A DNA stretch of 64,000 bases, taken from NCBI GenBank assembly GCA_016712745.1, contig JADJQN010000015.1, positions 878,805 to 942,804 of the forward strand, read 5' to 3'. Source of the DNA: Sandaracinaceae bacterium. GTDB taxonomy: Bacteria; Myxococcota_A; Polyangia; Polyangiales; JADJQN01. The notes beneath the pieces are model-generated. The model searched no databases. It saw nothing but the letters and a program-made list of their open reading frames with translations, and was not told the origin of the DNA. Both the position numbers and the translations under genes were made by a program. Below, piece by piece: positions 52,914-62,530 of this stretch; position 1 is the first letter of the stretch, and the number at the start of each line of letters is the position of its first letter.

Positions 52914-53888
52914 ATGAAGAACGCCATCATTGGAGTGCTGCTAGCAGGGTTTGCCATCGGGATGTTTGCGTTCGTCGCAGACGCCCAGCAGCGCGGACGG
53001 CGAGGGCGTGGCGCTGGTCGACGCCAAACGCCTAGCAAAGTGCAGGAGGCGCCGCAGAGTGCCCACATCGCGCAGTCCATGGGCGAGCTGCATTGGGGCA
53101 TGACCAAACAAGAGGTCTACACTCTCTTCCAGAATCAAATTCGCGAGCGCTTCCGTCCGCTCCTCGCCAAAGCGCCGGGCGCCATCGAAGAAGACCGTCT
53201 TCGCGCCGAGATGAACGAAGAGCTCCGCCGCCTTCATGACGAGGACACCTGCTTCCGTGGCCGTCGCACCGGTTGGGACGCATCGTTTCTCGCCGACGAA
53301 TTTACGCACAACAACAACGAGTGCATGCTCGTTCGTCGCGACGCAAACTCGCAGAACTTCTACTTCTTCATCAACGACCATTTGTGGAAGTGGTACAAGG
53401 CGTTTGACGCGAGCGTCTTTGCAGGACAGACGTTTGCGCAGTTTGCAGGCGCATTGCAGGGCCGCTTCGGCCAAGCGCGCGAAGCCACAGGCGAAATCGC
53501 AACGGGCCGCGGAACACGTCACTGGCTTGAATGGCAGGATTCCAATTCGCGCCTGCGCGCGATCGACCTTACTTCGTTCTATGGCTTCTTCTGTTTGGTC
53601 TTCGAAGAGAAGGCGACCATCGATAATCTCGCGACGCTTCGCGCGAACGCACCCAATACTGGAGCTCGTCAGCGGACGCTCGTCGACTCCGTGACATCCG
53701 GCGAAAATGAGCCGGCCAATCCCGATTCGAATCCGGACATTGTCGATCGCATCACCGGTCGCATCCGCAACCGCCAGGATGCGCCCGAAGATGGTGGCCG
53801 CCCGCGCGACGCCGGCCCCGGCGCTAGCCGCGCTGCCCCGCCCCCACCTCCTGCAAACCCCGGGCAGGATCCGCTTCTCGGTCTTTAG
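52914..53888 (+). CDS. Secreted protein of unknown function with Pro-rich tail
   Basis: The ATG at 52914 follows TTGGAGGATGTGG, a good ribosome-binding site. The protein has 324 residues with a signal peptide cleaved near ADA-QQ. Mature residues about 48-220 contain a stable unit beginning MGELHWGMTKQEVYTLFQNQI and then YFFINDHLWKWYKAFD, seen in other myxobacterial proteins of unknown function. The last 90 residues are disordered and rich in Asp, Arg and Pro (RAAPPPPPANPG). It is probably periplasmic. Confidence 0.75.
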   Translation: MKNAIIGVLLAGFAIGMFAFVADAQQRGRRGRGAGRRQTPSKVQEAPQSAHIAQSMGELHWGMTKQEVYTLFQNQIRERFRPLLAKAPGAIEEDRLRAEMNEELRRLHDEDTCFRGRRTGWDASFLADEFTHNNNECMLVRRDANSQNFYFFINDHLWKWYKAFDASVFAGQTFAQFAGALQGRFGQAREATGEIATGRGTRHWLEWQDSNSRLRAIDLTSFYGFFCLVFEEKATIDNLATLRANAPNTGARQRTLVDSVTSGENEPANPDSNPDIVDRITGRIRNRQDAPEDGGRPRDAGPGASRAAPPPPPANPGQDPLLGL

Positions 53889-54025
53889 CGCGCCTGTGGA
53901 TCGCAGGATTGCAGCGGCGGCCCATTCAAAGAGCGCAGCAGTAAGGCCCCAATCAGGGCTGTAGCCGCAGGCGCTCACTCAAATCGTGGTTGGATTCGTG
54001 TGCGCGAGCCGTTAGGGTTCGCGGC

Positions 54026-57000
54026 ATGACTCTTATCTTCGCATCCTCATCGCGTCGCTTGGCCGTCGGCTTGATCTCACTTTCGCTCACGCTCGCGGGT
54101 TGCGCGATGCAGCTAGGCGACGGTGAAGACGCGGTCGGACGGTCCAACGCCGCCGTTGTTCCAGGAGCAGCCACCGCACTGACGGCGCAGCCATTGAGCA
54201 CCCGCGCGTTGCTCGCGTGGACCGCGCCAGTAGTCGTACCCGCGATCACAGACTACGTGATTGAGTACAAGCTGAGCGCAGCGTCCACGTGGAGCACGTT
54301 CGCTCACGCGCCATCAGCGCTCGCGACGGCGACGGTGACAGGGCTTACCAACGGATCCTCGTACGACTTTCGCGTGAGCGCGATCAATACAGACGGAACA
54401 GGCCCCGTATCAGCGCAGGCGTCGTGCACGCCCAACATGGCGCTCGATCAACTCACGCCAACCGTACCGGCCGTTGCATACGGCTTGCGCAAGCTTCGTA
54501 CCGCGTACGCGGGCTCTGCAGTTCGTGTTCGTCGCGCCACAGGCGGCACTTCGGACATCGGCTTCGCCAGCAACGGCGATCTTGATAGCGCAACGCTCAC
54601 GACGTTCTGTGCCGCGACGAACTGTTTCATCACGGACTGGTACGACCAGAGCGGCAACTTCCGGGACTTCAGCCAAGCGACGACCACGAAACAGGCGCGC
54701 ATCGTGAACGCAGGCGTCATTGACCTCGCGGGGGGCCAGCCGGCCGCTGTGTTTTCGGGCGGGCAATATTACGGATCGACTTACAACGCGACCAATCTCA
54801 CGAGCGGCGCCGGCACGATCACCACGGTGAACTTCGTCGAGACTGCAGCCACGGTCAACCAAGCGCTTTTCTCAAATGCGGATGGTTCCACGAATCGCTA
54901 CTGCGTTTTCGCGCCCTGGGGCGACGGCAGAAGCTACTTGGATTTCGGCAATATTGGCGGCGCCATGATGGGACGCATCGACGGTCCGCTTACGTGGACC
55001 GGTATGTCCGTTGGCACCTATCGTCGAAGCGGCGCGCAGGGGAACATTTTCAAGAACGGCACCTCCGCCGTTTCCGGCGCCGCGATGTCCACGGCCAGCA
55101 CCAGCGTAGCCCCGATGTGGCTCGGCGTGTACGACGGCGCAGGCGCAGGCTCCTTCATCATGAACGGCACTGTTTCTGAATTGATGGCGTTCACGACGGC
55201 GCTCTCGACTGTCGAGCGCGGACTGCTCGAGCGCAATCAAGGCAAGACGTTTGGCGTCACGATTCCTGCCAGTCTTCCGCTCGCACCCACTGCGCCGGTT
55301 GCAACGTCCTCAACGCCCGGACAAGCAAGCGTGGCATTCACGCCGCCGGCCTCAGACGGCGGCGCCTCGATCACCACATACACGGTCACGAGCTCGCCCG
55401 GCGGTCTCACCGGAACCGGCACGACGTCGCCCATCGTTGTCAGTGGTCTCACCAACGGCACCACCTACACCTTCACCGTGACTGCGACCAACAGCGCAGG
55501 CACAGGTCCCGCGTCGGCTGCGTCTGTGGGAGTGCTCGTGGGCTGCACCACCGATGCGAACTGCACGGCGGGCAATTACTGCGACACGCCCGGCACCAAC
55601 ACCTGCTTGGCCAAGGTTGCAACAGGCGTGGTCATCCCGGGCGGCGCAAGCTGCTCCGCCGGCGCGTCGACCCGCTGCCTGAGCGGCGTATGCGATGCGG
55701 ACAATATTTGCGGCCACGCGAACGCGGCCGGTCCGTGCACCACGATGAATGCAGCTGGCGCAAGCGGCACGTGTCGCAGCCAAGTTTGCGATCCGGCGGC
55801 GGCGAGCGGCGCGGGACTCTGTCGCGCATGCACCGCAAGCGATCTCACCAACTGCGGCGGCGCGACACCTTTGTGCGACAGCACGACGTTCGCGTGCGTT
55901 GCGTGTAATGGCGATAACGGAACCGCGGTAAGCGCCGCGTGCGGATCAGTTGCTCCCTACTGTCCGGGTAGCGGCGGCGCGTGCACTACGTGCGGCACTG
56001 CAGGTGGCACTGTGACTTGCATGGTGGTGGGCGCGACGCACGCGGGACTCATCTGCCAAGCGTCTGGCGCATGCGCGAATTCATGCGTCAACGACAGCAA
56101 CTGCATGGGGACGTCGTGGTGCGACACCGGTGCAGGACCGGCAGCATGCACCGCCGATTTGGCGAACGGCGTCGCGATTCCCAACGTTCCGAGTCACGCA
56201 TCACCTCCGCTCACGGGCGCTTGCACAGTCGCTGCCGCGAGCGCCGTGTGCGCAAGCTTGGTGTGCGATTCGGACCACGCGTGCGGCTACGCGAACGGCA
56301 CAGGACCATGTACGACCGGGACAGCGGGAGTCGTATGCCGGAGTGGTGCGTGCTCTGCGGACGGCACGTGTCGTCCGTCCGGCGGTTGCAACGTCAACGC
56401 CGATTGCGCGTCCACTGAGTGGTGCGAGAGCGCGACGACGCACATGTGCATGGCGAAGGCCGCAACAGGAGCCGCAATCCCTGGCGCAGGCACATGCGCC
56501 GGCTCGCTATCGTCACGATGCCTAAGCGGAGTCTGCGACGCCGACAACATCTGCGGTCACGCCAACGGCGCGGGCTCGTGCACGACTGGTGACGCTGCAG
56601 GTACCGCCGGCACTTGCCGTAGTCAGGTTTGCGATGGCGCCGCCGCCGGCGGAACAGGTCTTTGCCGCGAATGCACGGCTGCAAATTTGGACAACTGTGC
56701 AGGTGCAACGCCCCTTTGCGACAGTGGAACCTTCACGTGTTCGGCATGCAACGGTGACAACGGCGCCGGCACTTCAGCGACGTGCACGGTGGTTGCGCCG
56801 TATTGCCCAGGCGGCGGCGCGTCGTGCACGACGTGCGGCACCGCGGGCGAGAGCGCGGCGTGCACCGCGGCCGGCGCAACACACGCGGGCGGAATCTGCC
56901 AGACGACGGGTGCGTGCGCGGACTCCTGTTTGAGCGACTCGAACTGCGCCATGACGCAATGGTGCGACACCGGCGCGGGCCCCGCGGCTTGCGCAGCTGA

Positions 57001-58855
57001 CGTCGCCAACGGCTTGGCGATCCCGAACGTGCCGAGCCACACCTCGCCCACTTTGGACGGCACATGCACGGAAGCGGCTGCCATGACCGTTTGCGAAAGC
57101 GGCGTGTGCGACAGCGACAACTTGTGCGGCTACGCGGATGAAACCGGTCCGTGCACAGCGATGACGTCCACGACGGTTTGTCGTAGCGGCGCTTGCTCCA
57201 CGACGGGGACCTGCCGCGCCGCCGACGGCTGCAATGCGAATGAAGATTGCACGGCCACAGAGTGGTGCGACACCACTGCTCATTCATGCATCGACAAAGC
57301 CGACACCGGTGACGCGATCCCGGGTGGCGGAACGTGCGCTCTCGGTCTCTCCGTACGTTGTTTGAGTGGCGTGTGCGACGGGGACAACGTTTGCGGTCAC
57401 GCGAACGCTGCCGGGCCCTGCACGCTCGCGCTCGCGTCCGGTGCTAGCGGTCAGTGTCGAAGTGGTGTGTGCGACGCAGCAGCGGGCGGTGGTACCGGCC
57501 TGTGCCGCGAGTGCACGTCTATCGACGCCAGCAACTGCTCCGGCGCGGCCGCGATCTGCGACAGCGTCACGTTCGCGTGCGTCGCGTGCAACGGTGACGA
57601 TGGCACGACAGCGAGCGCCGCGTGCGACGCCTCGGCTCCCTACTGTCCGGGGGCAGGCGGCGCTTGCGCGACCTGCGGAACCGCAGGCGCGACGGTCGCG
57701 TGTATGGACGGGGCGGCGGAGCATGCCGGCGGCACTTGCCAAAGCAGCGGTGCGTGCGCCGACGCGTGCTTGACCGATTCAAATTGTTCAGACGTGCAGT
57801 GGTGTAACACCGACGCTGGGCCGGCTGTTTGCGCGGCGGACCTTGCCAACGGCGTAGGCATTCCCAACGTGCCGAGCCACGCAGATCCCGTGCTCGACGG
57901 AACATGCACTCCAGAAGCAGCGACGCTTGTCTGCCAAAGCGGCGTGTGTGACACAGCCGACGATGCGTGCGGCTACGCCAACGACTCGGGTCCATGCACG
58001 AGTGACAACGCAGCACTCGTCTGCCGCAGCGGCGCTTGCTCATCGACAGGCACCTGCCGTCCTGCGACAGGTTGCAACGCAGATCCGGACTGCGCTGTCA
58101 CGGAGTACTGCGACACGGACGCTCACTCGTGCGAGAGCAAAGCCAACACCGGCATCGCGATTCCAGGTGGTGGCTCGTGCAGCGCTGGCGAATCCTCTCG
58201 TTGCTTGAGCGGCGTGTGCGGCACGGACAACATCTGCGGTCATCCGAACGCGCAGGGGCCATGCTCGCTCTCTGATGCGGCCGGCCCAAGCGGAAGCTGC
58301 CGGTCCAACGTATGCGATCCGACGGCAGCAGGCGGAACGGGCTTGTGCCGACAGTGCACAGCGTCGGACTCGACCAACTGCTCGGGAGGCGGCGCCAGCT
58401 GCGACCTTGCGACGTTCACGTGCGCGGGCGCCTGCACAGGCGACTTCGGCACGAGCGCGAGCGTGCCTTGCGGCGAATCACTGCCGTATTGCCCAGGGGC
58501 GGGCGCAGCGTGCACGACATGCGGCACTGCGGGAACCACGGCGACTTGCTCGGACGCTGCGGCCACGCATGCAGGGCCAGTGTGCTTGGCGAGCGGAGCG
58601 TGCGGAGATGGACCCCTCCTGGACGGCGGCGTTTCGCTTGACGCCGGTGTGCCGTCCGACGGAAGCGTCGCTATCGACGGCAGTCGCCCCGACGGCGCAG
58701 TTGTCGACGGCGCAGTTGTCGAGCCAGTTCCGGAACCAGAATCGGGCTGCGGCTGCGACGTGCCAGGTCAGAGCACGCGCGCACCGCTCGGCTTCTCGAT
58801 TGCACTGCTTGTCCTCTTCGGCGGCGCCCTCGCGCGTCGCCGAACTCGAGGCTAG
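54026..58855 (+). CDS. Giant lipoprotein: FN3, LamG/ABFB-like domain, Cys-rich repeats, MYXO-CTERM-like tail
   Basis: The ATG at 54026 gives 1609 residues with lipobox LAGC. Domains: fibronectin type III (about 40-138); a beta-sandwich (about 150-410) with AYGLRKLRTAYAGSAVRVRR and WYDQSGN, like the ABFB/concanavalin-A domain of arabinofuranosidases; a second FN3 (about 415-500); then about 3.6 copies of a Cys-rich unit of 280 residues (period about 840 bp, boxes RCLSGVCDADNICGHAN and ATPLCDS). The end has a Ser/Asp linker, SGCGCDVPG, a hydrophobic helix and RRRTRG, as in MYXO-CTERM sorting tails. Carbohydrate binding and surface display are likely; repeat DNA similarity suggests tandem duplication. 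Confidence 0.9.
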   Translation: MTLIFASSSRRLAVGLISLSLTLAGCAMQLGDGEDAVGRSNAAVVPGAATALTAQPLSTRALLAWTAPVVVPAITDYVIEYKLSAASTWSTFAHAPSALATATVTGLTNGSSYDFRVSAINTDGTGPVSAQASCTPNMALDQLTPTVPAVAYGLRKLRTAYAGSAVRVRRATGGTSDIGFASNGDLDSATLTTFCAATNCFITDWYDQSGNFRDFSQATTTKQARIVNAGVIDLAGGQPAAVFSGGQYYGSTYNATNLTSGAGTITTVNFVETAATVNQALFSNADGSTNRYCVFAPWGDGRSYLDFGNIGGAMMGRIDGPLTWTGMSVGTYRRSGAQGNIFKNGTSAVSGAAMSTASTSVAPMWLGVYDGAGAGSFIMNGTVSELMAFTTALSTVERGLLERNQGKTFGVTIPASLPLAPTAPVATSSTPGQASVAFTPPASDGGASITTYTVTSSPGGLTGTGTTSPIVVSGLTNGTTYTFTVTATNSAGTGPASAASVGVLVGCTTDANCTAGNYCDTPGTNTCLAKVATGVVIPGGASCSAGASTRCLSGVCDADNICGHANAAGPCTTMNAAGASGTCRSQVCDPAAASGAGLCRACTASDLTNCGGATPLCDSTTFACVACNGDNGTAVSAACGSVAPYCPGSGGACTTCGTAGGTVTCMVVGATHAGLICQASGACANSCVNDSNCMGTSWCDTGAGPAACTADLANGVAIPNVPSHASPPLTGACTVAAASAVCASLVCDSDHACGYANGTGPCTTGTAGVVCRSGACSADGTCRPSGGCNVNADCASTEWCESATTHMCMAKAATGAAIPGAGTCAGSLSSRCLSGVCDADNICGHANGAGSCTTGDAAGTAGTCRSQVCDGAAAGGTGLCRECTAANLDNCAGATPLCDSGTFTCSACNGDNGAGTSATCTVVAPYCPGGGASCTTCGTAGESAACTAAGATHAGGICQTTGACADSCLSDSNCAMTQWCDTGAGPAACAADVANGLAIPNVPSHTSPTLDGTCTEAAAMTVCESGVCDSDNLCGYADETGPCTAMTSTTVCRSGACSTTGTCRAADGCNANEDCTATEWCDTTAHSCIDKADTGDAIPGGGTCALGLSVRCLSGVCDGDNVCGHANAAGPCTLALASGASGQCRSGVCDAAAGGGTGLCRECTSIDASNCSGAAAICDSVTFACVACNGDDGTTASAACDASAPYCPGAGGACATCGTAGATVACMDGAAEHAGGTCQSSGACADACLTDSNCSDVQWCNTDAGPAVCAADLANGVGIPNVPSHADPVLDGTCTPEAATLVCQSGVCDTADDACGYANDSGPCTSDNAALVCRSGACSSTGTCRPATGCNADPDCAVTEYCDTDAHSCESKANTGIAIPGGGSCSAGESSRCLSGVCGTDNICGHPNAQGPCSLSDAAGPSGSCRSNVCDPTAAGGTGLCRQCTASDSTNCSGGGASCDLATFTCAGACTGDFGTSASVPCGESLPYCPGAGAACTTCGTAGTTATCSDAAATHAGPVCLASGACGDGPLLDGGVSLDAGVPSDGSVAIDGSRPDGAVVDGAVVEPVPEPESGCGCDVPGQSTRAPLGFSIALLVLFGGALARRRTRG

Positions 58856-58898
58856 CGAAGGCTGCCGGCAACTCGTGCTAGCCTTCGGGCAAGCCGGT

Positions 58899-59582
58899 AT
58901 GCTTTTTCGTCAGTTCTTCGAGCGCGAATCCAGCACGTACACCTACCTCGTTGCGAGTCGACAAGGCGGCGAAGCTTTGCTCATCGATCCCGTGAAGGAA
59001 GAAGTTGCGCGTTACCTGCAGCTCATCCACGAGCTTAAGCTCAAGCTTGTCTTCGCAATCGATACGCATGTGCACGCGGACCATGTGACGGGACTCGGCG
59101 ACCTGCGCAACGAGACCCAGTGCGTGACGATGATCGGATCGGGCAGCAAAGCCGAATGCGTTTCGCGCAAAGTCGACGACGGCGAAGCGCTGCGCATCGA
59201 CGGCCTTGAGCTGCGCGCGATGTACACGCCCGGCCACACCGACGACTCATGCAGTTTTGTGATGAGCGATCGCGTTTTCACCGGAGACACCTTGTTGATT
59301 CGCGGCACGGGTCGCACCGATTTTCAAAACGGTGACGCACGCGCTCAGTACAAGAGCCTCTTTAGCCGGCTGTTGAAACTGCCCGACGAAACGCTCGTGT
59401 ATCCGGCGCATGATTACAAAGGCTGGACCGTGAGTACCATCGGCGAAGAGAGGGCGCACAACCCCCGTCTCAAGGTGAGTAACGAAGACGAGTACGTTGC
59501 GATGATGAACAGTCTTAACTTGCCGAATCCGAAGCTCATGGACATCGCCGTTGCGGCAAACCTGGCGTGCGGGGTTCGCTAG
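58899..59582 (+). CDS. ETHE1-like persulfide dioxygenase (MBL fold)
   Basis: The protein has 227 residues from the ATG at 58899. The metal-binding motif THVHADH (about 56-62), TPGHTDDS, GDTLLIRGTGRTDF and PAHDY are those of the ETHE1/Blh subgroup, mononuclear iron enzymes that oxidise glutathione persulfide to sulfite. It lies 43 bases after the giant lipoprotein gene and converges on the NifU-like gene, which joins sulfur oxidation to Fe-S supply. Glyoxalase II is less likely because of the GRTDF motif. Confidence 0.9.
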   Translation: MLFRQFFERESSTYTYLVASRQGGEALLIDPVKEEVARYLQLIHELKLKLVFAIDTHVHADHVTGLGDLRNETQCVTMIGSGSKAECVSRKVDDGEALRIDGLELRAMYTPGHTDDSCSFVMSDRVFTGDTLLIRGTGRTDFQNGDARAQYKSLFSRLLKLPDETLVYPAHDYKGWTVSTIGEERAHNPRLKVSNEDEYVAMMNSLNLPNPKLMDIAVAANLACGVR

Positions 59583-59601
59583 CCGCTCGACTATGTATCG
59601 C

Positions 59602-59838
59602 CTACGAGCCCTGTGCGAGTTTGACGTTGATGTGCACGCCCAGCGCACGTCGCAACACAGGCTCGATCACGTGGGCCTTTGTGAAGCTTTGGCCCGGGCA
59701 GCCCGCGCACGCTGCGCTAAGACGCAATGTCACAGAATGTTCGTCAAGACTGACTAGATCGATGGTGCCACCGTCGGCCTCGACCAGGGGCCGAATTAGC
59801 TCGGCGATGGCTTTCTCAATCTCGACGCGACGGTCCAT
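59602..59838 (-). CDS. NifU-like Fe-S scaffold protein
   Basis: The protein has 78 residues, a single NifU C-terminal domain: IRPLVEADGGTIDLVSLD, then CAGCPGQSFT with the CxxC that holds a transient Fe-S cluster, then HVIEPVLRRAL. It probably stores or passes on Fe-S clusters. It is divergent from the FHA-zinc-ribbon gene. Confidence 0.92.
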   Translation of the reverse strand: MDRRVEIEKAIAELIRPLVEADGGTIDLVSLDEHSVTLRLSAACAGCPGQSFTKAHVIEPVLRRALGVHINVKLAQGS

Positions 59839-59953
59839 GACGGGCGAAAGCTATCACGTCCCCGCGCCGATCGACCGCCGAACGGTCGTAATGCTTTACG
59901 TACCCACCTTGGTCCCCTTACACTCGGACATTCTTCCGGGGGGAAGGGGTCCG

Positions 59954-60820
59954 ATGGCTCGCTACCGACTTCGTTTCCTGCTCCAAGAATTCGATGTGCT
60001 TGGCGAAGAGGTCATCATTGGCCGCAGTCCGGACTGCCACATCTCCATCGAAGACCCTCTCGTCTCGAGGCAGCATGCGCGCATCCGAGTCGCGGGTGAG
60101 GCACCCACCGTCGAAGACATGGGCAGTCGCAATGGCGTCCGCGTCAACGGCCGGCCTATCAAGGCAGCGACACCATTGAAAGACGGCGACCGCATTCGCC
60201 TCGGCACGCAAGATCTCGTGTTCACCGTTGTAAAGACTCGTGAGCGTGGCGTTCGAGCTACCGGCTTCATGCGCCACTGCAACGTGTGCGGCACGGCCTA
60301 CCCGGAAGGCGCGCAAAGTTGCCCGCACTGCGGCGCGGCGACTGCGCCCGACGAAGATACGATGTCGGGCATCCAAATCGACACTCGCGGAAGCTGGACA
60401 CTTCACCTGCTTGCCGAAGTTATCGAGAAGGCGCTCAGCACAAACAAGCTTGTTGATGCCGAGCGACTCCTTCGCAAGGCCAGCAATGAAATCGATACGC
60501 GCATTGCGGCCGGCGATAAGCTCGACAACGCGAATATGACGTTGGTCTCCACGTACGCGATGCGCCTGGCGCAGGCTACCAATGGCGGCGAGTGGCTGCT
60601 CTGGACGCTTCATCTTCACGAGAAGCTGAACGTGATTCCGTCACCGACCATCATCGACTACCTCGAGCAGATCGACATCCAAGCGATGCCGGACGTTTCG
60701 CGCGCCGTGTCGGCCTACGCAAGCCAACTGCTCGCGGCAGCCGTCGAAATGACGCTCACCAAAACCGAGCTCGACGTCCTTACCCGCCTCGAAGCCTACG
60801 CCCGCCGCTCCGAAGCGTAA
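59954..60820 (+). CDS. FHA-domain protein with zinc ribbon
   Basis: The ATG at 59954 gives 288 residues. The FHA domain (1-95) has GRSPD, SRQH and GSRNG, the phospho-Thr recognition set. A zinc ribbon follows with Cys109-x2-Cys112 and Cys123-x2-Cys126. The C-terminal 150 residues are helical. It is a soluble adaptor that likely reads Ser/Thr phosphorylation; the helical part may bind a partner. It is followed after 7 bases by a small membrane-protein gene. Confidence 0.9.
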   Translation: MARYRLRFLLQEFDVLGEEVIIGRSPDCHISIEDPLVSRQHARIRVAGEAPTVEDMGSRNGVRVNGRPIKAATPLKDGDRIRLGTQDLVFTVVKTRERGVRATGFMRHCNVCGTAYPEGAQSCPHCGAATAPDEDTMSGIQIDTRGSWTLHLLAEVIEKALSTNKLVDAERLLRKASNEIDTRIAAGDKLDNANMTLVSTYAMRLAQATNGGEWLLWTLHLHEKLNVIPSPTIIDYLEQIDIQAMPDVSRAVSAYASQLLAAAVEMTLTKTELDVLTRLEAYARRSEA

Positions 60821-60827
60821 CCCTCGC

Positions 60828-61007
60828 GTGCTCTTCGTCTTTCGAAGCTATCGCCGTGGAACAGCGCTCTACATTCCACGCTGGTGGTTGCTAATCCCCG
60901 TTTACGTGATCGGGTTTCAGATGCTGATGGTGGCGTCTCCGCTATTCGCGTCCATCGTGCCCGGCCTGATGAACATGCCCTACTCGGAACTCCGCGCGCT
61001 CATGTGA
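60828..61007 (+). CDS. Small membrane protein, 59 residues
   Basis: From a GTG, 7 bases after the FHA gene stop, the frame encodes a basic start (FRSYRRG) and a hydrophobic stretch of about 28 residues (YIPRWWLLIPVYVIGFQMLM and on) followed by MNMPYSELRALM. Size and composition fit a genuine single-pass or re-entrant membrane protein. No strong ribosome-binding site is visible; translational coupling to the FHA gene could compensate. Confidence 0.5.
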   Translation: MLFVFRSYRRGTALYIPRWWLLIPVYVIGFQMLMVASPLFASIVPGLMNMPYSELRALM

Positions 61008-61060
61008 AGCCACCCTCTGGCCGCAAGGCTGACAAGCAACGCGAGCAAAAAAAGCATTCC

Positions 61061-61115
61061 TCCTGCAGCAACTCTTGAACTCTTGATCTCTTGATCTCTT
61101 GTCGAACTCCACCGC
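61061..61115. repeat. Dispersed repeat, copy 2
   Basis: TCCTGCAGCAACTC and GTCGAACTCCACCGC flank about three 8-bp CTCTTGAT/CTCTTGAA units. The same boxes occur at 43404-43451 with a different CT-rich spacer. Here it lies between the small membrane-protein gene and the terminator of the opposite gene. Confidence 0.75.
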
Positions 61116-61165
61116 AAACACCGAAGCAGGACGCAGCCAGTTGCGGGTAGGGCGCGCGTGAATTG

Positions 61166-61195
61166 AAAAAGGCCCGCTGCGTGGGCAGCGAGCCC
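61166..61195 (-). terminator. Intrinsic terminator of the gene at 61223
   Basis: Read on the minus strand, GGGCTCGCTGC, CCAC and GCAGCGGGCC form a GC-rich stem-loop followed directly by five T bases. It lies about 28 bases after the stop of the minus-strand gene that ends at 61223. Confidence 0.85.
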
Positions 61196-61222
61196 TTGGT
61201 GCGCACCTGGTGAGGCGGTGGA

Positions 61223-62434
61223 TTAGAGCGAGAAGACGTCGGACGATGAGCCGAGCTGCGTGAGCGTGGCTTCGAGGCGGCCGCGGACTTCCTTCGTGTC
61301 ATCCAGAAGAGCTTTGAGCTCCACGAGGCGACGGCGGTACTCGGCGAACGAGGTGAGGCCCTGACCGAGAACGTGCATGCTGGATTGCGTGTCGATAAGA
61401 ACGACGAAGTTGTCGGGGCCATCGTCAAGGGGTTGACCGTTGTAGATGGTCTTCGGGACGCCTGCAGCACCGCGACCCGTGCGAACGGTTGCGGTGGTCG
61501 GAGGAGTCGCGCCCTCGGCCACAGGCGCTGGGCGGTCGACGTAAACGAGCGAACCTGCAAATGCGCCCTCAATCTGGCGCGGAATCAACCCGTACTGCGT
61601 CGTCGACAAATCGCCCGTGGCCTGCACGGCATTGGTGAGCTCGGTGCGAGCTGCCGGGCTGAGCGTCGTGGCGGCGAGGATCTGAATGCGCTGCCAAATC
61701 ATCTGAACGTTGTTGTTGAGATGGAAGAGGTTATCAACTGCCTCGGAACCGAACGCGCTGTACTTCTTGTTGAAGAAAGCTTCGGGGGAGAACGGCTTAC
61801 GCAGCGCGTTCAACGCCGTGATGGCATCGAAATCGACGCCGGGCGCCGTGCCTGCGGTCTGAGGAGTCGCGCGCTCGAAGGCTTGGCGCACAAGGCGGTC
61901 GGCGCTGTCGAGCGTCGTTTGTGCCGCGCGTACGGACGTCACGAGATCTCGTGCGTCGTGCAACGCTGCGTTCTGGATGCGGCGGTCGTTCATGCCGATG
62001 CCGAGCAAGTAGCCGAGCGCCAGGCCAAGGAGCAAACCAATGCCAACAATGATCAAGTTGCGCGTGGTGCTCTTGCGGCCGATTTCCGCTTCGTCGACAG
62101 CCTTGTCGTCGAGGACGATACGAACTTCGCGCGGGCCTTGGCCAGCGACAGCCATTGCGCCCGGCGCAGCAGCAAAGGGATCGAGTTGCTTCTTCTGCTG
62201 AGCGGCTTCGTTCGCTGCGGCTTGCGCGAACGGCGGAGGCGCAACGCTCGCTCCCGGAAGCATCGGACCTCCCGGTCCTTTGGCTCCAAGTGTGGGCGGA
62301 GCCATCACCGGCGGGGGCACAACGCCCGCACCCGGCGGATTCGATCCGCCCGGAGGCGCAATCGAAGTGGCTGTGCGCCCGAGGCGCGCCTTGAGATCCT
62401 TGATGTCTTTGGGTTTCTTCTGCTCGTCTGACAT
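61223..62434 (-). CDS. Membrane protein with Pro/Gly-rich cytoplasmic N-terminus
   Basis: The ATG at 62434 gives 403 residues; a longer open frame has no start evidence. Residues 1-90 are rich in Pro, Gly and Ala. One transmembrane helix with Gly spacing (IIVGIGLLLGLALGYLLGIG, about 125-145) is followed by a helical periplasmic region (NDRRIQNAALHDARDLVTSVRAAQTTL) and a domain of unknown kind to the end. No family was recognised. It has its own terminator and is divergent from the hydrolase gene. Confidence 0.7.
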   Translation of the reverse strand: MSDEQKKPKDIKDLKARLGRTATSIAPPGGSNPPGAGVVPPPVMAPPTLGAKGPGGPMLPGASVAPPPFAQAAANEAAQQKKQLDPFAAAPGAMAVAGQGPREVRIVLDDKAVDEAEIGRKSTTRNLIIVGIGLLLGLALGYLLGIGMNDRRIQNAALHDARDLVTSVRAAQTTLDSADRLVRQAFERATPQTAGTAPGVDFDAITALNALRKPFSPEAFFNKKYSAFGSEAVDNLFHLNNNVQMIWQRIQILAATTLSPAARTELTNAVQATGDLSTTQYGLIPRQIEGAFAGSLVYVDRPAPVAEGATPPTTATVRTGRGAAGVPKTIYNGQPLDDGPDNFVVLIDTQSSMHVLGQGLTSFAEYRRRLVELKALLDDTKEVRGRLEATLTQLGSSSDVFSL

Positions 62435-62530
62435 GGGTGCGCGACGGTATCTGTCGCGGCCTTGTCCTGTCAACGACGCGAAGGCCCGACGATTGCGCCC
62501 CCCAGACCCCTCGCATAGAGTGCCCGTCCC

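Noticed and set aside
52696..52917. Plus-strand frame ending in a Cys-rich MNQPRQRPVLRIACG segment after the EI24-like gene
   Set aside because: No ribosome-binding site, overlaps both neighbours out of frame and looks like shadow coding; 52817-52913 is left as intergenic.
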